From Saccharibacillus alkalitolerans (GTDB lineage: Bacteria; Bacillota; Bacilli; Paenibacillales; Paenibacillaceae): DNA of 64,000 nt. The notes beneath the pieces are model-generated. The model saw nothing but the letters and a program-made list of their open reading frames with translations. It ran no database searches and was not told the DNA's origin. The stretch is from the NCBI RefSeq assembly GCF_011090185.1, contig NZ_JAAFGS010000010.1:1-64000 (forward strand). The letters are read 5' to 3'. The position numbers were made by a program, and so were the translations under genes. Positions within the stretch are counted from its first letter, which is position 1, and each line of letters starts with the position of its first letter. Positions 16,176 through 24,672 of the stretch are shown here, piece after piece.

Positions 16176-18041
16176 TTAATGCGCCGAGCAGCGCAGCGTC
16201 CACTCGCCGACAAATCGCTGCGGCAGCAGGTCGGCGGTCAGCGCCGTCCGGTATACTTTTTGTTCTTCGCCCAGGTGGGCCCGACTGTCCAGTTCTTCGA
16301 TCTCCGCCCGAAATACGGACGGGTCGTACAGCAGCTCCACGCTGCCCCGTTCCCCCGTCCAGATGACCGAACCGTCGGCCGCATGGGGACGATGGAAGCT
16401 GATCAGATGCTCCGTAATCCGGTTGCCTTCCGATGCTGCGGACCGCTCGTCGCTTCGAGAACCGGCTTGAAATTCAAAGACGTCCCTTACCTCCAGCGAG
16501 GCGGAAGGATCTCCGTTCCGGCAGGTCCAGACGAAATGGCGCATGTAGGCGGTCAAACGGGCTTCTTCCCCGTAAGCGCGTGTGAGGTCCAGATCGAAAT
16601 AAAGCCGGTCTCCGTCGCTTTTGCTCCGAAGAATGGCGGCCCGGTAGGATGTTCCGCCCATTTGCGGTTGACCGTTGATAACCGGCACCGAGTGGCCGAG
16701 CGACGAAGGATGCAGATGGCGGTAACGATCGGGACCGAAGTAGTCCTGCGTGTATACGCCGGGCCCCAAATCCGCCAGCAGCGTCTCTCCCGCGACATGA
16801 AGAATAAAATGCCCCAAGTCGTTGTGATTGTGCGGTTCGTCGTTGCTGCCGCCTTTGGCGGCGAACGCGAACAATCCGGCCCGGGTCTCGCGCTTATCGA
16901 TTACCCAGCCCGCATCGGGGAAGCGGGTAGTGCCCGCAGGGACGCGTCCTTCCCCGGAAGATTCGTCGGTCCACAACAGATTGCGCACCTGGTGCGGCCA
17001 GCGGTAACAGTGGTCGGAATGAAAAGAAGGCGGATGCGGCACGGGCGGCGAAGAAGCGCCGATCCGGCTCCCGAGCCTGCTGAGCAGGCCGGGATGAAGG
17101 CGGTTCACCGGCGAGCAGTCCGAAAAGTTGATGCAGGCGGGCTCCGTCAGGGCGACAATCCCGGCGTAATCGGCAATGCGGCGAACTTTGCCGTCCTGCA
17201 GCAGATCCAGCCGGCCTCCGGTGTACGCATGGAGCATCTCCGCCCAGTACACGTAATAACCGAAGCCGTAGGTCCAATAACCGGCGCCTTCCATGCAGCA
17301 GCCGTCGTCGCCGTAGCCCGACAGAAAGCTCTCCATGGCATCGACGATTTTTGCCTGCATCCAAGCCAGCCGCTCCCGGTCTTCCACCAGCAGCAAAGCC
17401 GCCATACCGACCGCTCCGGCGCAGACGGCAGACCAATTATGCTCCGCGGAGAACCAGAAGAAAGGCTGTTCGCTGCGGAAAACCGGTTCGAATATCCGCC
17501 GCTCGACCTCGCTGCGTACCCGCTGCGCGATCCACGGATGGAGACGTTCTCCGACCAGCAGCAGCATCTCGGCCAGCGCATGCGCCGTCTCCGCGGCGAA
17601 CAGGTCGACGATCCGATCGGACGGCAGCGTCTCTTCCGCTTCGGCAGTGGAGTACGGCAGATGCGCGGGAATCGCCCAGCTGTATTCGCCGCAGATCTCC
17701 CAGACGGTCCGTTCCAGCGCCGGCACAACCCTTTCTTCCCCGTCGATCAGCAGAGCCAGCGTAAGCGCAAGCAGCCTTCCCCGGCGCTGGAAGTAAGGCC
17801 GTTCGTATTCCAGACGGGTACCCTGCGCGCGGAATGTTCGGAACAACGCGAAATCCAGCTCCGGCAGCGGCTCGTTCACGCCCGATTCGGCTTCGCTGCG
17901 AATTTCTTCCAGCAGTCCTTCAAAGCGCTTGGACGCGCGCAGCTCGGCCAGCTTCTCCGGCGTGATCTCGGCCCCGGCCAGATCGTTCGGGCGCCGCTCC
18001 ACCTGCAGTATCGCTTCCCTCAATCGATGATAGGCGATCAT
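16176..18041 (-). CDS. heparinase II/III-family polysaccharide lyase
   Basis: A 621-residue protein resembling heparinase II/III-like lyases: an alpha/alpha-toroid N-terminal half (about 1-330, including FSAEHNWSAVCAGAVGMAAL and CCMEGAGYWTYGFGYYVY) and a beta-sandwich C-terminal half with the hallmark HNHNDLGHFILHVAGETLLADLG. Such enzymes cleave uronic-acid polysaccharides by beta-elimination; the Tyr and His of YWTYG and NHND are likely catalytic. No signal peptide, so it would act on imported oligosaccharides. The ATG at 18041 follows GAGGAGGAGAAGC. Confidence 0.85.
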   Translation of the reverse strand: MIAYHRLREAILQVERRPNDLAGAEITPEKLAELRASKRFEGLLEEIRSEAESGVNEPLPELDFALFRTFRAQGTRLEYERPYFQRRGRLLALTLALLIDGEERVVPALERTVWEICGEYSWAIPAHLPYSTAEAEETLPSDRIVDLFAAETAHALAEMLLLVGERLHPWIAQRVRSEVERRIFEPVFRSEQPFFWFSAEHNWSAVCAGAVGMAALLLVEDRERLAWMQAKIVDAMESFLSGYGDDGCCMEGAGYWTYGFGYYVYWAEMLHAYTGGRLDLLQDGKVRRIADYAGIVALTEPACINFSDCSPVNRLHPGLLSRLGSRIGASSPPVPHPPSFHSDHCYRWPHQVRNLLWTDESSGEGRVPAGTTRFPDAGWVIDKRETRAGLFAFAAKGGSNDEPHNHNDLGHFILHVAGETLLADLGPGVYTQDYFGPDRYRHLHPSSLGHSVPVINGQPQMGGTSYRAAILRSKSDGDRLYFDLDLTRAYGEEARLTAYMRHFVWTCRNGDPSASLEVRDVFEFQAGSRSDERSAASEGNRITEHLISFHRPHAADGSVIWTGERGSVELLYDPSVFRAEIEELDSRAHLGEEQKVYRTALTADLLPQRFVGEWTLRCSAH

Positions 18042-18183
18042 GCTTCTCCTCCTCACGGATAACTCTTTGGATGGATAACGCTTACCCATTCGATCCCGCG
18101 GAACCGATTCCTGCCGGCCCTCCCAAAAATCATTACCGCTGCCTTATGCGCTGAAGCGCATGCCCCTCCGCTCGCCGTCTTTT

Positions 18184-18999
18184 TTAAACGCCGCGGCGCC
18201 CGATATACAGCACATGCGGCGACATTCCCAAAATATGCCGATCTTCCGACACGTCGATCAGACGGCGAATGACCGCCGCGAACTCTTCGTCTCCTCGCTG
18301 CCGCCAATATTCCCACTGCTGCGCGTTCATCGCGCCCGCGATGCTGCTCGAGGCGATCAGCTTGAGACACTCGAATCCGCGGCTCTCCATAAAAGGCTCG
18401 ATCTCGCCGACCTCGAAATAATACGCGCCGGTAAACCGTCCTTCGTCGGCATGGTCGAACGCTCCCGTCGCCATCAAGCGGTCCAGCCCTTCGGCCGTAT
18501 GGTTCGGCTTCCAGGATTCCGGCTGCGCCAGCGACTTGCCAAGGAAAGCCGTTCTCGGCATAAAGGCGACGAAGACCGTGCCGCCCGGCTTCGTCACGCG
18601 GCGCAGCTCGCTTATCGCCCGCTCGCGATCTTCCGCAGCCTGCAGATGATACATCGGACCGAGCATGAGCGCCGCGTCGAAGCTCCGATCGTCCTGCCCC
18701 TCCAACCGCCGGGCATCCCGGGCGTAAAAGCCGTCAAAGCGGTCTTGCAGGTCCATCTCCCGCGCTTTGGCTTCGGCGATTTCCACCAACCTCGGCGTCA
18801 GATCGGTCAGCGTCATTCGATAACCCCGCCCGGCCAGCGTCATCGCGTATTGCCCGGGTCCCGCGCCGTTATCGAGCACCCGGCCGCCGACCGGCAGATT
18901 GGCCAATATATGATGCAGGTTGATCGTGAATTCGAGCGGCTCGCGCTCCAGTCTGCCCCATTCGTCGAACGCGCTGTAGTAGTCGATCAGATTTTTCAT
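18184..18999 (-). CDS. class I SAM-dependent methyltransferase
   Basis: A 271-residue methyltransferase. Motif I is VLDNGAGPGQYAMTLAGRG (residues about 40-58), motif II ends MTLTDLTPRLVE, and post-I/III motifs FDAALMLGPMYHL and LRRVTKPGGTVFVAFM follow. Substrate unknown. GGAGAG precedes the ATG. One of several unrelated methyltransferases scattered over the 18-61 kb stretch. Confidence 0.85.
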   Translation of the reverse strand: MKNLIDYYSAFDEWGRLEREPLEFTINLHHILANLPVGGRVLDNGAGPGQYAMTLAGRGYRMTLTDLTPRLVEIAEAKAREMDLQDRFDGFYARDARRLEGQDDRSFDAALMLGPMYHLQAAEDRERAISELRRVTKPGGTVFVAFMPRTAFLGKSLAQPESWKPNHTAEGLDRLMATGAFDHADEGRFTGAYYFEVGEIEPFMESRGFECLKLIASSSIAGAMNAQQWEYWRQRGDEEFAAVIRRLIDVSEDRHILGMSPHVLYIGRRGV

Positions 19000-19044
19000 C
19001 TTATTCTCTCCATTCCATGCTCTTTATACGGATGCTGCTTCAGC

Positions 19045-19563
19045 TCAGTCTATGGAAACGATTCGCCATTCGCCCGCTTTATCCTGCTCGAAGTAAAAGG
19101 TGCAGTTATACGGCTTCGGCGCTTCGCCGGTCAAGCCGAGCATGCTTTCCACCGGTACCAGAACTCTCCCGTACTCCTCATGGATGGAACCTACCTTCTC
19201 GAAGTCGTATTCGTTCTGGAGCATATAATCGAACATTCCGGGCACGTCTAGATCCAATCCGCGATTCAACGCTTCGGCGTCTTTATCGACGATCGCGTGC
19301 AGCACGGGTTCCAGCTTTTTTCGCATTTTTTCGTTCCACAGCGGACTGTCGATCTGATCCCAGTCGACATGAACGCCGGGAGTCATGGCTGGGCTATCGT
19401 TTTTTTCGGCCGGTGCTTCATCAGGCCGCGTCTCCGTCTTGTCCGTTTTCGGAACCGCTGAAGAAACCGTTGAAGGTTCTGTTTCGACCGGCTTATCGGC
19501 GCAGGCGCTTACCGCCACGGCGGCGCAGGCTGCTGCGAGCATAACTTGAATCTTTTTTCTCAT
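19045..19563 (-). CDS. putative lipoprotein
   Basis: A 172-residue exported protein with a lipoprotein signal (MRKKIQVMLAAACAAVAVSAC), a low-complexity charged linker to about residue 65, and a C-terminal globular part ending YNCTFYFEQDKAGEWRIVSID, like an NTF2/DUF-type fold that sums a computed input. I do not recognise the family. CAGGAGGCGG precedes the ATG. The first 71 bp overlap the upstream small membrane protein gene in another frame. Confidence 0.8.
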   Translation of the reverse strand: MRKKIQVMLAAACAAVAVSACADKPVETEPSTVSSAVPKTDKTETRPDEAPAEKNDSPAMTPGVHVDWDQIDSPLWNEKMRKKLEPVLHAIVDKDAEALNRGLDLDVPGMFDYMLQNEYDFEKVGSIHEEYGRVLVPVESMLGLTGEAPKPYNCTFYFEQDKAGEWRIVSID

Positions 19564-19708
19564 TTCCGCCTCCTGAATATTTTTGACTTGAGGTTTCTTT
19601 TTGACCTTCCCCCACGCGCGGCGGGATGATCCACAACAGAACGAATGATAACGCTCCGCAGATCAGCGGGATCGACAGCCATATCCACACTTTGCTTTTT
19701 TCGTTCAT
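19493..19708 (-). CDS. small single-pass membrane protein
   Basis: A 71-residue protein with one hydrophobic helix (IWLSIPLICGALSFVLLWIIPP, residues 8-29). The ATG at 19708 follows TAGAGGGGGAGAG, a strong site. Its last 24 codons overlap the start of the lipoprotein gene out of frame and give an arginine-rich tail, which suggests that an earlier stop codon was lost or that the end is incidental. Probably cotranscribed with the lipoprotein. Confidence 0.55.
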   Translation of the reverse strand: MNEKSKVWIWLSIPLICGALSFVLLWIIPPRVGEGQKETSSQKYSGGGNEKKDSSYARSSLRRRGGKRLRR

Positions 19709-19774
19709 CGTCTCTCCCCCTCTATCCATAAGCACCTTTCCCCTCCAAAAAGTTGGCTCAAGCGGCGAACCATG

Positions 19775-19806
19775 CAAAAAGCCCCTTCGGTTCAAACCGA
19801 AGGAGC
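19775..19806 (-). terminator. Rho-independent terminator
   Basis: GCTCCTTCGGTT pairs with ACCGAAGGGGC (minus strand), followed by five T, 17 bp after the GT2-GtrA gene. Confidence 0.85.
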
Positions 19807-19823
19807 ATTCCCTGCATTCCCGC

Positions 19824-20837
19824 TCAATACACGAACCGACGCTGCGCCCAGAAGCTGAACAGAAAGATCGAAATTTCCGTCAGGATCTTGGCCGCGACCA
19901 GAGGCAGAATCAGCTGCTCGTTATAGAAATGCAGCAGCCCGTAATTCAGCAGCAGCACCAGCACAACCAGCGAAAAATACTTCGGCATCGATCTGCCGAT
20001 CTTCGCCGCATTTTTGCCGCCGAAGACATATCTGCGGTTCATCGAATAATTGAAGACCGAGCTGCACAGCCGTGCGGCCGCGACGGACAAGAACAGATTA
20101 TGCGTGAGATACTGGAACACGAACAGCAGCAGGAAATCGATCAAGGCCGATGCCGCGGAAGAAGCGCTGAACGCCAGAATCGGCAGATAGATACGGAACG
20201 AATCGACGAGCGGCCGAAAATGCGAAGATTTGTTTTCTTCCAAATAAACGGTCTCGATAAAAATCTCGCGGATCGCGTACCCTTCGCGCCGCGCCGCCAG
20301 CAGCATGTTCATTTCGTATTCGAACCGATCGCCCGGAACGCCGCACAACCAATCCAGCATATCGGCGGAAAAGGCTCGCAGTCCCGTCTGGGTATCGTGC
20401 ACCTTGCCGCCGGTTAATACCGCGAACACGCCGCGGGTCACGCTGTTGCCGAAGCGGCTTCGCAGCGGCACTTTACCCGTAAACTTGCGGCTGCCGAGCA
20501 CCATGCCCGCGGAAGGAAGAAGTCCGACCGCGCCGGCGACCCGCTTGATATCGTGCGGAAGATGCTGGCCGTCGCTGTCGGCGCAGATAACGGGATCGCG
20601 CAGAGCCCGTTCGCGGATATGGCGGAAGCCCGTTTTGAGCGCGCAGCCTTTGCCAAGATTATGCTTATGCGTCAGCACCGTGCAGCCGTAGGCTTGAGCC
20701 GTCGCGAAAATGTCCCGGTAAGCCGGACCGCTGCCGTCGTCCACGATCACGATCGGACCGAGGCCGAACTCCTGCAGTTTGACGATCAGATTGAGGAGGC
20801 GGACGTCGGGTTCGTAGGAAGGAATGAGGATGGTCAT
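19824..20837 (-). CDS. GT2 glycosyltransferase fused to a GtrA-like membrane domain
   Basis: A 337-residue protein. Residues 1-210 are a family 2 glycosyltransferase of the dolichol-phosphate-mannose synthase type: VIVDDGSG, the metal site CADSDGQH near 87, TGLRAF and GDRFEYEMNMLL. Residues about 215-337 are four hydrophobic helices of a GtrA-like flippase domain. By family it moves a sugar from a nucleotide donor to polyprenyl phosphate and helps flip it for cell-envelope glycosylation. It begins three bases after the stop codon of the phosphodiester glycosidase gene, so the two form an operon. Confidence 0.88.
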   Translation of the reverse strand: MTILIPSYEPDVRLLNLIVKLQEFGLGPIVIVDDGSGPAYRDIFATAQAYGCTVLTHKHNLGKGCALKTGFRHIRERALRDPVICADSDGQHLPHDIKRVAGAVGLLPSAGMVLGSRKFTGKVPLRSRFGNSVTRGVFAVLTGGKVHDTQTGLRAFSADMLDWLCGVPGDRFEYEMNMLLAARREGYAIREIFIETVYLEENKSSHFRPLVDSFRIYLPILAFSASSAASALIDFLLLFVFQYLTHNLFLSVAAARLCSSVFNYSMNRRYVFGGKNAAKIGRSMPKYFSLVVLVLLLNYGLLHFYNEQLILPLVAAKILTEISIFLFSFWAQRRFVY

Positions 20838-20840
20838 GGC

Positions 20841-21818
20841 TTATTCCCCCTCGCCGACGTACAGAATGTCGCTGACGCCGCGTTCTTTGTTTTCGCCCTG
20901 CGGATTGTTGACGACCCGCCCCATAAAGTACAGGGTCGAGGAACCGCCGCCGTCGAGATTGTACGCCTCGGTCGCGCCGAGATCCTTCATGGCATTTGCC
21001 AGTTCCGTCAGCGTCATGCCGCGGCTCTCTTCCGAACGGCCGTCGACGACGACGAGCACGTAATGGTTGGCGGAGATCATGCCGATCGCCGTGCGGGGAT
21101 TCGCGTCTTGAATGGAGCGATTGCCGAAATTTTTGTCGATGCTGACGCTGCCGAAATCTCCGGCAATCTCCCCGTCCCGGACCAGGACCGGGCCGAACGA
21201 CAGCGTATTAAGCGCGCCGGAGGCGAGAAGCTCGGAGGCAGACGTCGTCGTTTCGTCGTACGTCCGCATCGTGCCGTCGCTCATCAGCGCCATGCCGTCT
21301 CGCGCCGGCTCGTCGCGATACAGCGTTCCGCCCCGGATAATGACGCCGTCGTCGCGGAAACCGTAGTAGTCGCCGTTGATCGCGAGAATCGCGCCGGCAG
21401 ACGATGCGATATTCGACGTCGTGTCGGTAATATTGGTACCGAAGCTGTTGCCGGCGAGCGCCGATTTGAGATCGGCCGCATCCCGCAGCACGACATCGGC
21501 GGCGTAATAAATGGTCTGATCCGAACCGGAGCCGATTACCTTTTTCTCGATGGCAATGTCGATATCGTCACTGCTGTAATTCCAATCATCGGATGCGGCA
21601 TTCGCTTCCGCCGCGGCCGCGACGACGTCCGCCGCTGCGGCGTTCGTTCCGCTGCTCAGGGACTCGTCGACCACGGCTACCTGTACATGAGGAATCAGAT
21701 AGCGGTCAGCCAGGCCGTATAACACGGTCCCGAGCACCATAGCAAGGATCAAGGCGATCATCGGCCATTTGCGCTTCTTTTTGGATTGGATTGAAACGGG
21801 GGCATTTGCTCTCTTCAT
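20841..21818 (-). CDS. NAGPA-type phosphodiester glycosidase, membrane-anchored
   Basis: A 325-residue protein with a basic N-terminus, one membrane segment (about 20-40), an Ala-rich linker and a phosphodiester glycosidase domain (GAILAINGDYYGFRDDGVIIRGG, then NPRTAIGMISANHYVLVVVDGR and the conserved AYNLDGGGSSTLYF). Such domains act outside the cell on sugar-1-phosphate diesters of exopolysaccharide or teichoic-acid-like polymers. The ATG at 21818 follows GAGGTGAG; the GTG four codons earlier overlaps that site. It is coupled to the GT2-GtrA gene, suggesting shared work on a surface glycan. Confidence 0.88.
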   Translation of the reverse strand: MKRANAPVSIQSKKKRKWPMIALILAMVLGTVLYGLADRYLIPHVQVAVVDESLSSGTNAAAADVVAAAAEANAASDDWNYSSDDIDIAIEKKVIGSGSDQTIYYAADVVLRDAADLKSALAGNSFGTNITDTTSNIASSAGAILAINGDYYGFRDDGVIIRGGTLYRDEPARDGMALMSDGTMRTYDETTTSASELLASGALNTLSFGPVLVRDGEIAGDFGSVSIDKNFGNRSIQDANPRTAIGMISANHYVLVVVDGRSEESRGMTLTELANAMKDLGATEAYNLDGGGSSTLYFMGRVVNNPQGENKERGVSDILYVGEGE

Positions 21819-21923
21819 GGGGAAGCTCACCTCTTCGCGTTCTGTGATGAGGCTATGATAAGAGAGCTAACTTAAATGAATCTGAAACAAAAAGGGCGAA
21901 CTGACGCCTAGCGTCCTGCGGCG

Positions 21924-21966
21924 CAAAAACGCCCTCACCGGCCGGAGGCCGGGAGGACGTCTTTTT
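21924..21966 (-). terminator. terminator with stacked stems
   Basis: AAAAACGCCCTC and GAGGACGTCTTTTT pair around a CCGGCC-rich inner stem; T-tracts occur in both directions. It follows the gene ending at 21975. Confidence 0.75.
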
Positions 21967-21974
21967 CGTTTTGT

Positions 21975-22439
21975 TCAAGAAATGCGTTCACCCGTTAAAG
22001 CTACGTACAAATGCGCCTGCTCGCCCGGAATGCGGTACATGCCGATCGCGTCCAGATGATGGACGGCCAGCGCGGTAAGCTCCATCGCTCCGCCTTCGTT
22101 GCATTCGAATACTTCTTCCGCAAACACCGGGCTGCCTGTCATCTCTCCCAATTCCTTAAGCCGCGCGGAGTGCCGTTTGACCTCTTCCGGGAAAATCTCG
22201 TGCGCCCAAGCCCACATCCAGCTTCCGTTGGCGGGCGACCACGTTCCGATGCAGACGACGTCGAACGAAATTTTGTCCTGGTCGCCGTTAAGGAAATCCA
22301 GCGTTTCTTTTTCGATGTCGATCCAATATTCCGCATAAGCTGCCACGCCGGACTCCTCGATCAGCCGATCCTGCTTGGCATTGAGCTCCTCGTAAGCGCT
22401 TTTCAAAAAAACTTCGAATTCCGTTTTGGTCATGGTCAT
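21975..22439 (-). CDS. DUF6882-like protein
   Basis: A 154-residue cytoplasmic protein. The centre GTWSPANGSWMWAWAHEIFP matches the signature of DUF6882 proteins, which are common in accessory and immunity-gene clusters and have no known activity. Surrounding residues (FDVVCIGTW, LTALAVHHLDAIGMYR) also fit. AAAGGAGAG precedes the ATG. It heads a run of minus-strand accessory genes. Confidence 0.7.
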   Translation of the reverse strand: MTMTKTEFEVFLKSAYEELNAKQDRLIEESGVAAYAEYWIDIEKETLDFLNGDQDKISFDVVCIGTWSPANGSWMWAWAHEIFPEEVKRHSARLKELGEMTGSPVFAEEVFECNEGGAMELTALAVHHLDAIGMYRIPGEQAHLYVALTGERIS

Positions 22440-22506
22440 CGTATTCTCTCTCCTTTGTCCGCAGCGGGGACTTTCTTCTCATAGAAGACAAGCGTCATGC
22501 GTTCGC

Positions 22507-23064
22507 TCAAGACGTCATCTCCCCCCAGAATTCGATCGATTTGACGGGCTCCCAGGCGATGTTCTCGTAGGGTTTGAGCCCAAACTCCGCTTCCAGATAT
22601 TCTTCCAGATTCGCGCCGTAATAAATAACGTCCGTCTGGTACACCGAGAATACGGGATTGCCCGCTTCGTTCGGAGTCTCGGGAAGGTAACGATGGGAAT
22701 AGATCGGAATCAGCCGGGGCCATTCGGCGCAGCGCCGTTCGGCCGTCTTCAGCGCCTCGCGAAGCTCGTTCGGCCGTTCTCCCCAGCTCTCATGCCAGAA
22801 AGCGTTATGACGGACGTCGAACAAAATGCCTTCGAGCGGCTGGCCCAGCCGCTCGCGAACGGCTCGGACATTCTGTTCCGAAAAACCGCGCCAATTCGGA
22901 AAGCTCCCGCCCGCCGGCAGCGCATGCTCCAGCAGTTCCCTTAAATCCGGCGGAAAGCGGAACTCGTATACCCGTTCGGCCTGAGCGATTTCTCCGGCGG
23001 TCAGTCCCCGTTCGAATCTGACGCCTTTAGACTCCAATCGGCGCTTGATCCGCGATACGTTCAT
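22507..23064 (-). CDS. SMI1/KNR4 (SUKH)-like protein
   Basis: A 185-residue protein with the SUKH superfamily pattern: LTAGEIAQAERVYEFRFPPDLRELLEHALPAGG near the N-terminus, then FPNWRG, and VFSVYQTDVIYYGANLEEYLE near the end. In bacteria many SUKH proteins are immunity proteins that neutralise polymorphic toxins, although orphan copies are frequent. The ATG at 23064 follows AGGTGAGAAG. Confidence 0.8.
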   Translation of the reverse strand: MNVSRIKRRLESKGVRFERGLTAGEIAQAERVYEFRFPPDLRELLEHALPAGGSFPNWRGFSEQNVRAVRERLGQPLEGILFDVRHNAFWHESWGERPNELREALKTAERRCAEWPRLIPIYSHRYLPETPNEAGNPVFSVYQTDVIYYGANLEEYLEAEFGLKPYENIAWEPVKSIEFWGEMTS

Positions 23065-23089
23065 CTTCTCACCTGCCCTGCGATTTGTT

Positions 23090-23479
23090 CTATGTATCTT
23101 TCGGTTCCCGCCCTTGGTCCTGCGCGTCGCCCCTCTCATTCTCGCTATCCCAAGGATAACGTTCCAGCACGCCGTCGCTCGTGTTGTAGCGGGTGAAGAA
23201 GGTCATCCGTTCGCCGTCCACCTGCAGATCGAAGACCCGTTCGCCGGAAGTCTCCAAACGCAAATCATAGGTCGAGATTTCCTCTTCCACATCGTCCAAC
23301 AGCGTCATGACAAAATGGCGAATCAACTCATCGTGCTCGTTCAGCAGCCAAGCCAATCGGTCGGGAATGCGATTTTGAATCATTTTGCCTCTGAAATAAT
23401 AATCGAGTTCTTCGGCGGGCTCGTATTCGATCTCCGCGTAACGTTCGTTCCGGCTTCGCGATACGATGTAATCCTTCAC
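23090..23479 (-). CDS. hypothetical protein
   Basis: A 129-residue acidic cytoplasmic protein of unknown family. It is helical in its middle (DRLAWLLNEHDELIRHFVMTLLDDVEEEISTYD) and ends in a low-complexity charged tail. Start is GTG at 23479, preceded by GAGGAGGAGAG. It lies 25 bp before the SUKH-like gene and is probably in the same transcript. Confidence 0.7.
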   Translation of the reverse strand: MKDYIVSRSRNERYAEIEYEPAEELDYYFRGKMIQNRIPDRLAWLLNEHDELIRHFVMTLLDDVEEEISTYDLRLETSGERVFDLQVDGERMTFFTRYNTSDGVLERYPWDSENERGDAQDQGREPKDT

Positions 23480-23540
23480 TTTACGCTCTCCTCCTCGTCC
23501 TGCCGCGTCGTACGTGTCGCCTCTTTCTGTTACGAAACCT

Positions 23541-23894
23541 TCATTGGCAGATCATCAATACATTGCCGTCGGGGTCTTGAATATTGAACCAGTGCCCGTT
23601 TTCGATTTCGGTAACCGGTTCGATGCCGAGTGCACGCACGACGTCGCGGGAGTGCCGAATATTGCCGGAAGCCAGCTGCACGGCAGCAACTTTATGGACA
23701 TGCTCCGGCGCATAAATTTTGCTGTCCAACACCAGATTGACGCCGCTTTGCATGGGCAGCACGTAAATATGGCCGAATAAGATTTCCCCGTCCGCCGGAA
23801 GTCCCAGCAAGCGGCAGTACCAGTCTCTCGCCCGTTCGATATCCCGCACCGGGATAAATACGCCTCTGACTTGATTGGAAAGGGAATCGCTCAT
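23541..23894 (-). CDS. VOC/glyoxalase-family protein
   Basis: A 117-residue vicinal-oxygen-chelate protein with the paired beta-alpha-beta-beta-beta units: VFIPVRDIERARDWYCRLLGLP at the start and GHWFNIQDPDGNVLMICQ at the end. The family includes glyoxalases, antibiotic-binding proteins and dioxygenases; the ligands are too variable to assign a substrate. Confidence 0.82.
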   Translation of the reverse strand: MSDSLSNQVRGVFIPVRDIERARDWYCRLLGLPADGEILFGHIYVLPMQSGVNLVLDSKIYAPEHVHKVAAVQLASGNIRHSRDVVRALGIEPVTEIENGHWFNIQDPDGNVLMICQ

Positions 23895-23968
23895 TTTCTT
23901 GTCCGCCTTTCGGTATAGGTTGTAAAGCTTCGATTATTCGCAATCCATGCAGCTAGCCGCGAGCTCTA

Positions 23969-24589
23969 TCACACGCCTGCCGGATAACCGATCTCCCGCA
24001 GATCTTCTTCGAGGTCTTCCAGGCTCAGTTCGTCATTGACGAGCGCAATCAGTTCCGGCGTCAACGGCTCCAGATCGAAAAAGCGCCGTACCGTTTCGGG
24101 TTCCAACTCGACTTCGAAATATTCGGCCGCCCAATCTCGGTAGTACGCGGCTTCTTCCGTCAAGATCCGCAGCAGCCGGCAGTCCGGAGCGCTGTAAGAC
24201 TTATCCGCCTCCCATTTGCCGTTCGTCGGCAGATTCCATAGACAAAACGTCGTCAGGTCGCCCATAAAGGCGGGTTCGCGCAAAAACTCTTCGATCTCGT
24301 CCGGCACGGGTCCTATTCCTATAGCCGATTCGCCGGATTCCACTCGTTCATGGTCGAAACCTTTGATCATAAGACGCTCCCCGGCAAAAAGCGCAAAATA
24401 ATGACTGCCCTCTCCGTCGCGCATGGACGCCATTTCTTCTCCTTCGCCCCATTCGCGGTTATAGGAATAGTACCGGAATTCCCACTCGGGAGACAGCAGC
24501 GCATCCAGCATGGCCGCCGCTTTGAAGATTCGTTCGGACTCCCGAACAGCAGGAAGTTTGCTCATCCAGTCCGGGCTGTATTCGTTCAT
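23969..24589 (-). CDS. hypothetical protein, possibly immunity-like
   Basis: A 206-residue acidic protein that I do not recognise. The N-terminal half resembles proteins that place a 'YYSYNREWGEGEEMASMRDG' motif before a GSHYFALFAGERLMIKGFDHE strand pair; the C-terminal half is helical. No signal or membrane segment. GGGAGCAAGACAG precedes the ATG. Confidence 0.7.
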   Translation of the reverse strand: MNEYSPDWMSKLPAVRESERIFKAAAMLDALLSPEWEFRYYSYNREWGEGEEMASMRDGEGSHYFALFAGERLMIKGFDHERVESGESAIGIGPVPDEIEEFLREPAFMGDLTTFCLWNLPTNGKWEADKSYSAPDCRLLRILTEEAAYYRDWAAEYFEVELEPETVRRFFDLEPLTPELIALVNDELSLEDLEEDLREIGYPAGV

Positions 24590-24672
24590 TCTGTCTTGCT
24601 CCCATTCTCGCGCCGGCTTGAACGCCGCATGGCGGGCGGCACGTTATTTTTCTCGGCATCGTTCGCCGCCGC

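Noticed and set aside
16176..18062. The long plus-strand ORF opposite the heparinase gene
   Set aside because: It is a shadow of a GC-rich coding gene; the minus strand has clear family motifs and a ribosome site.
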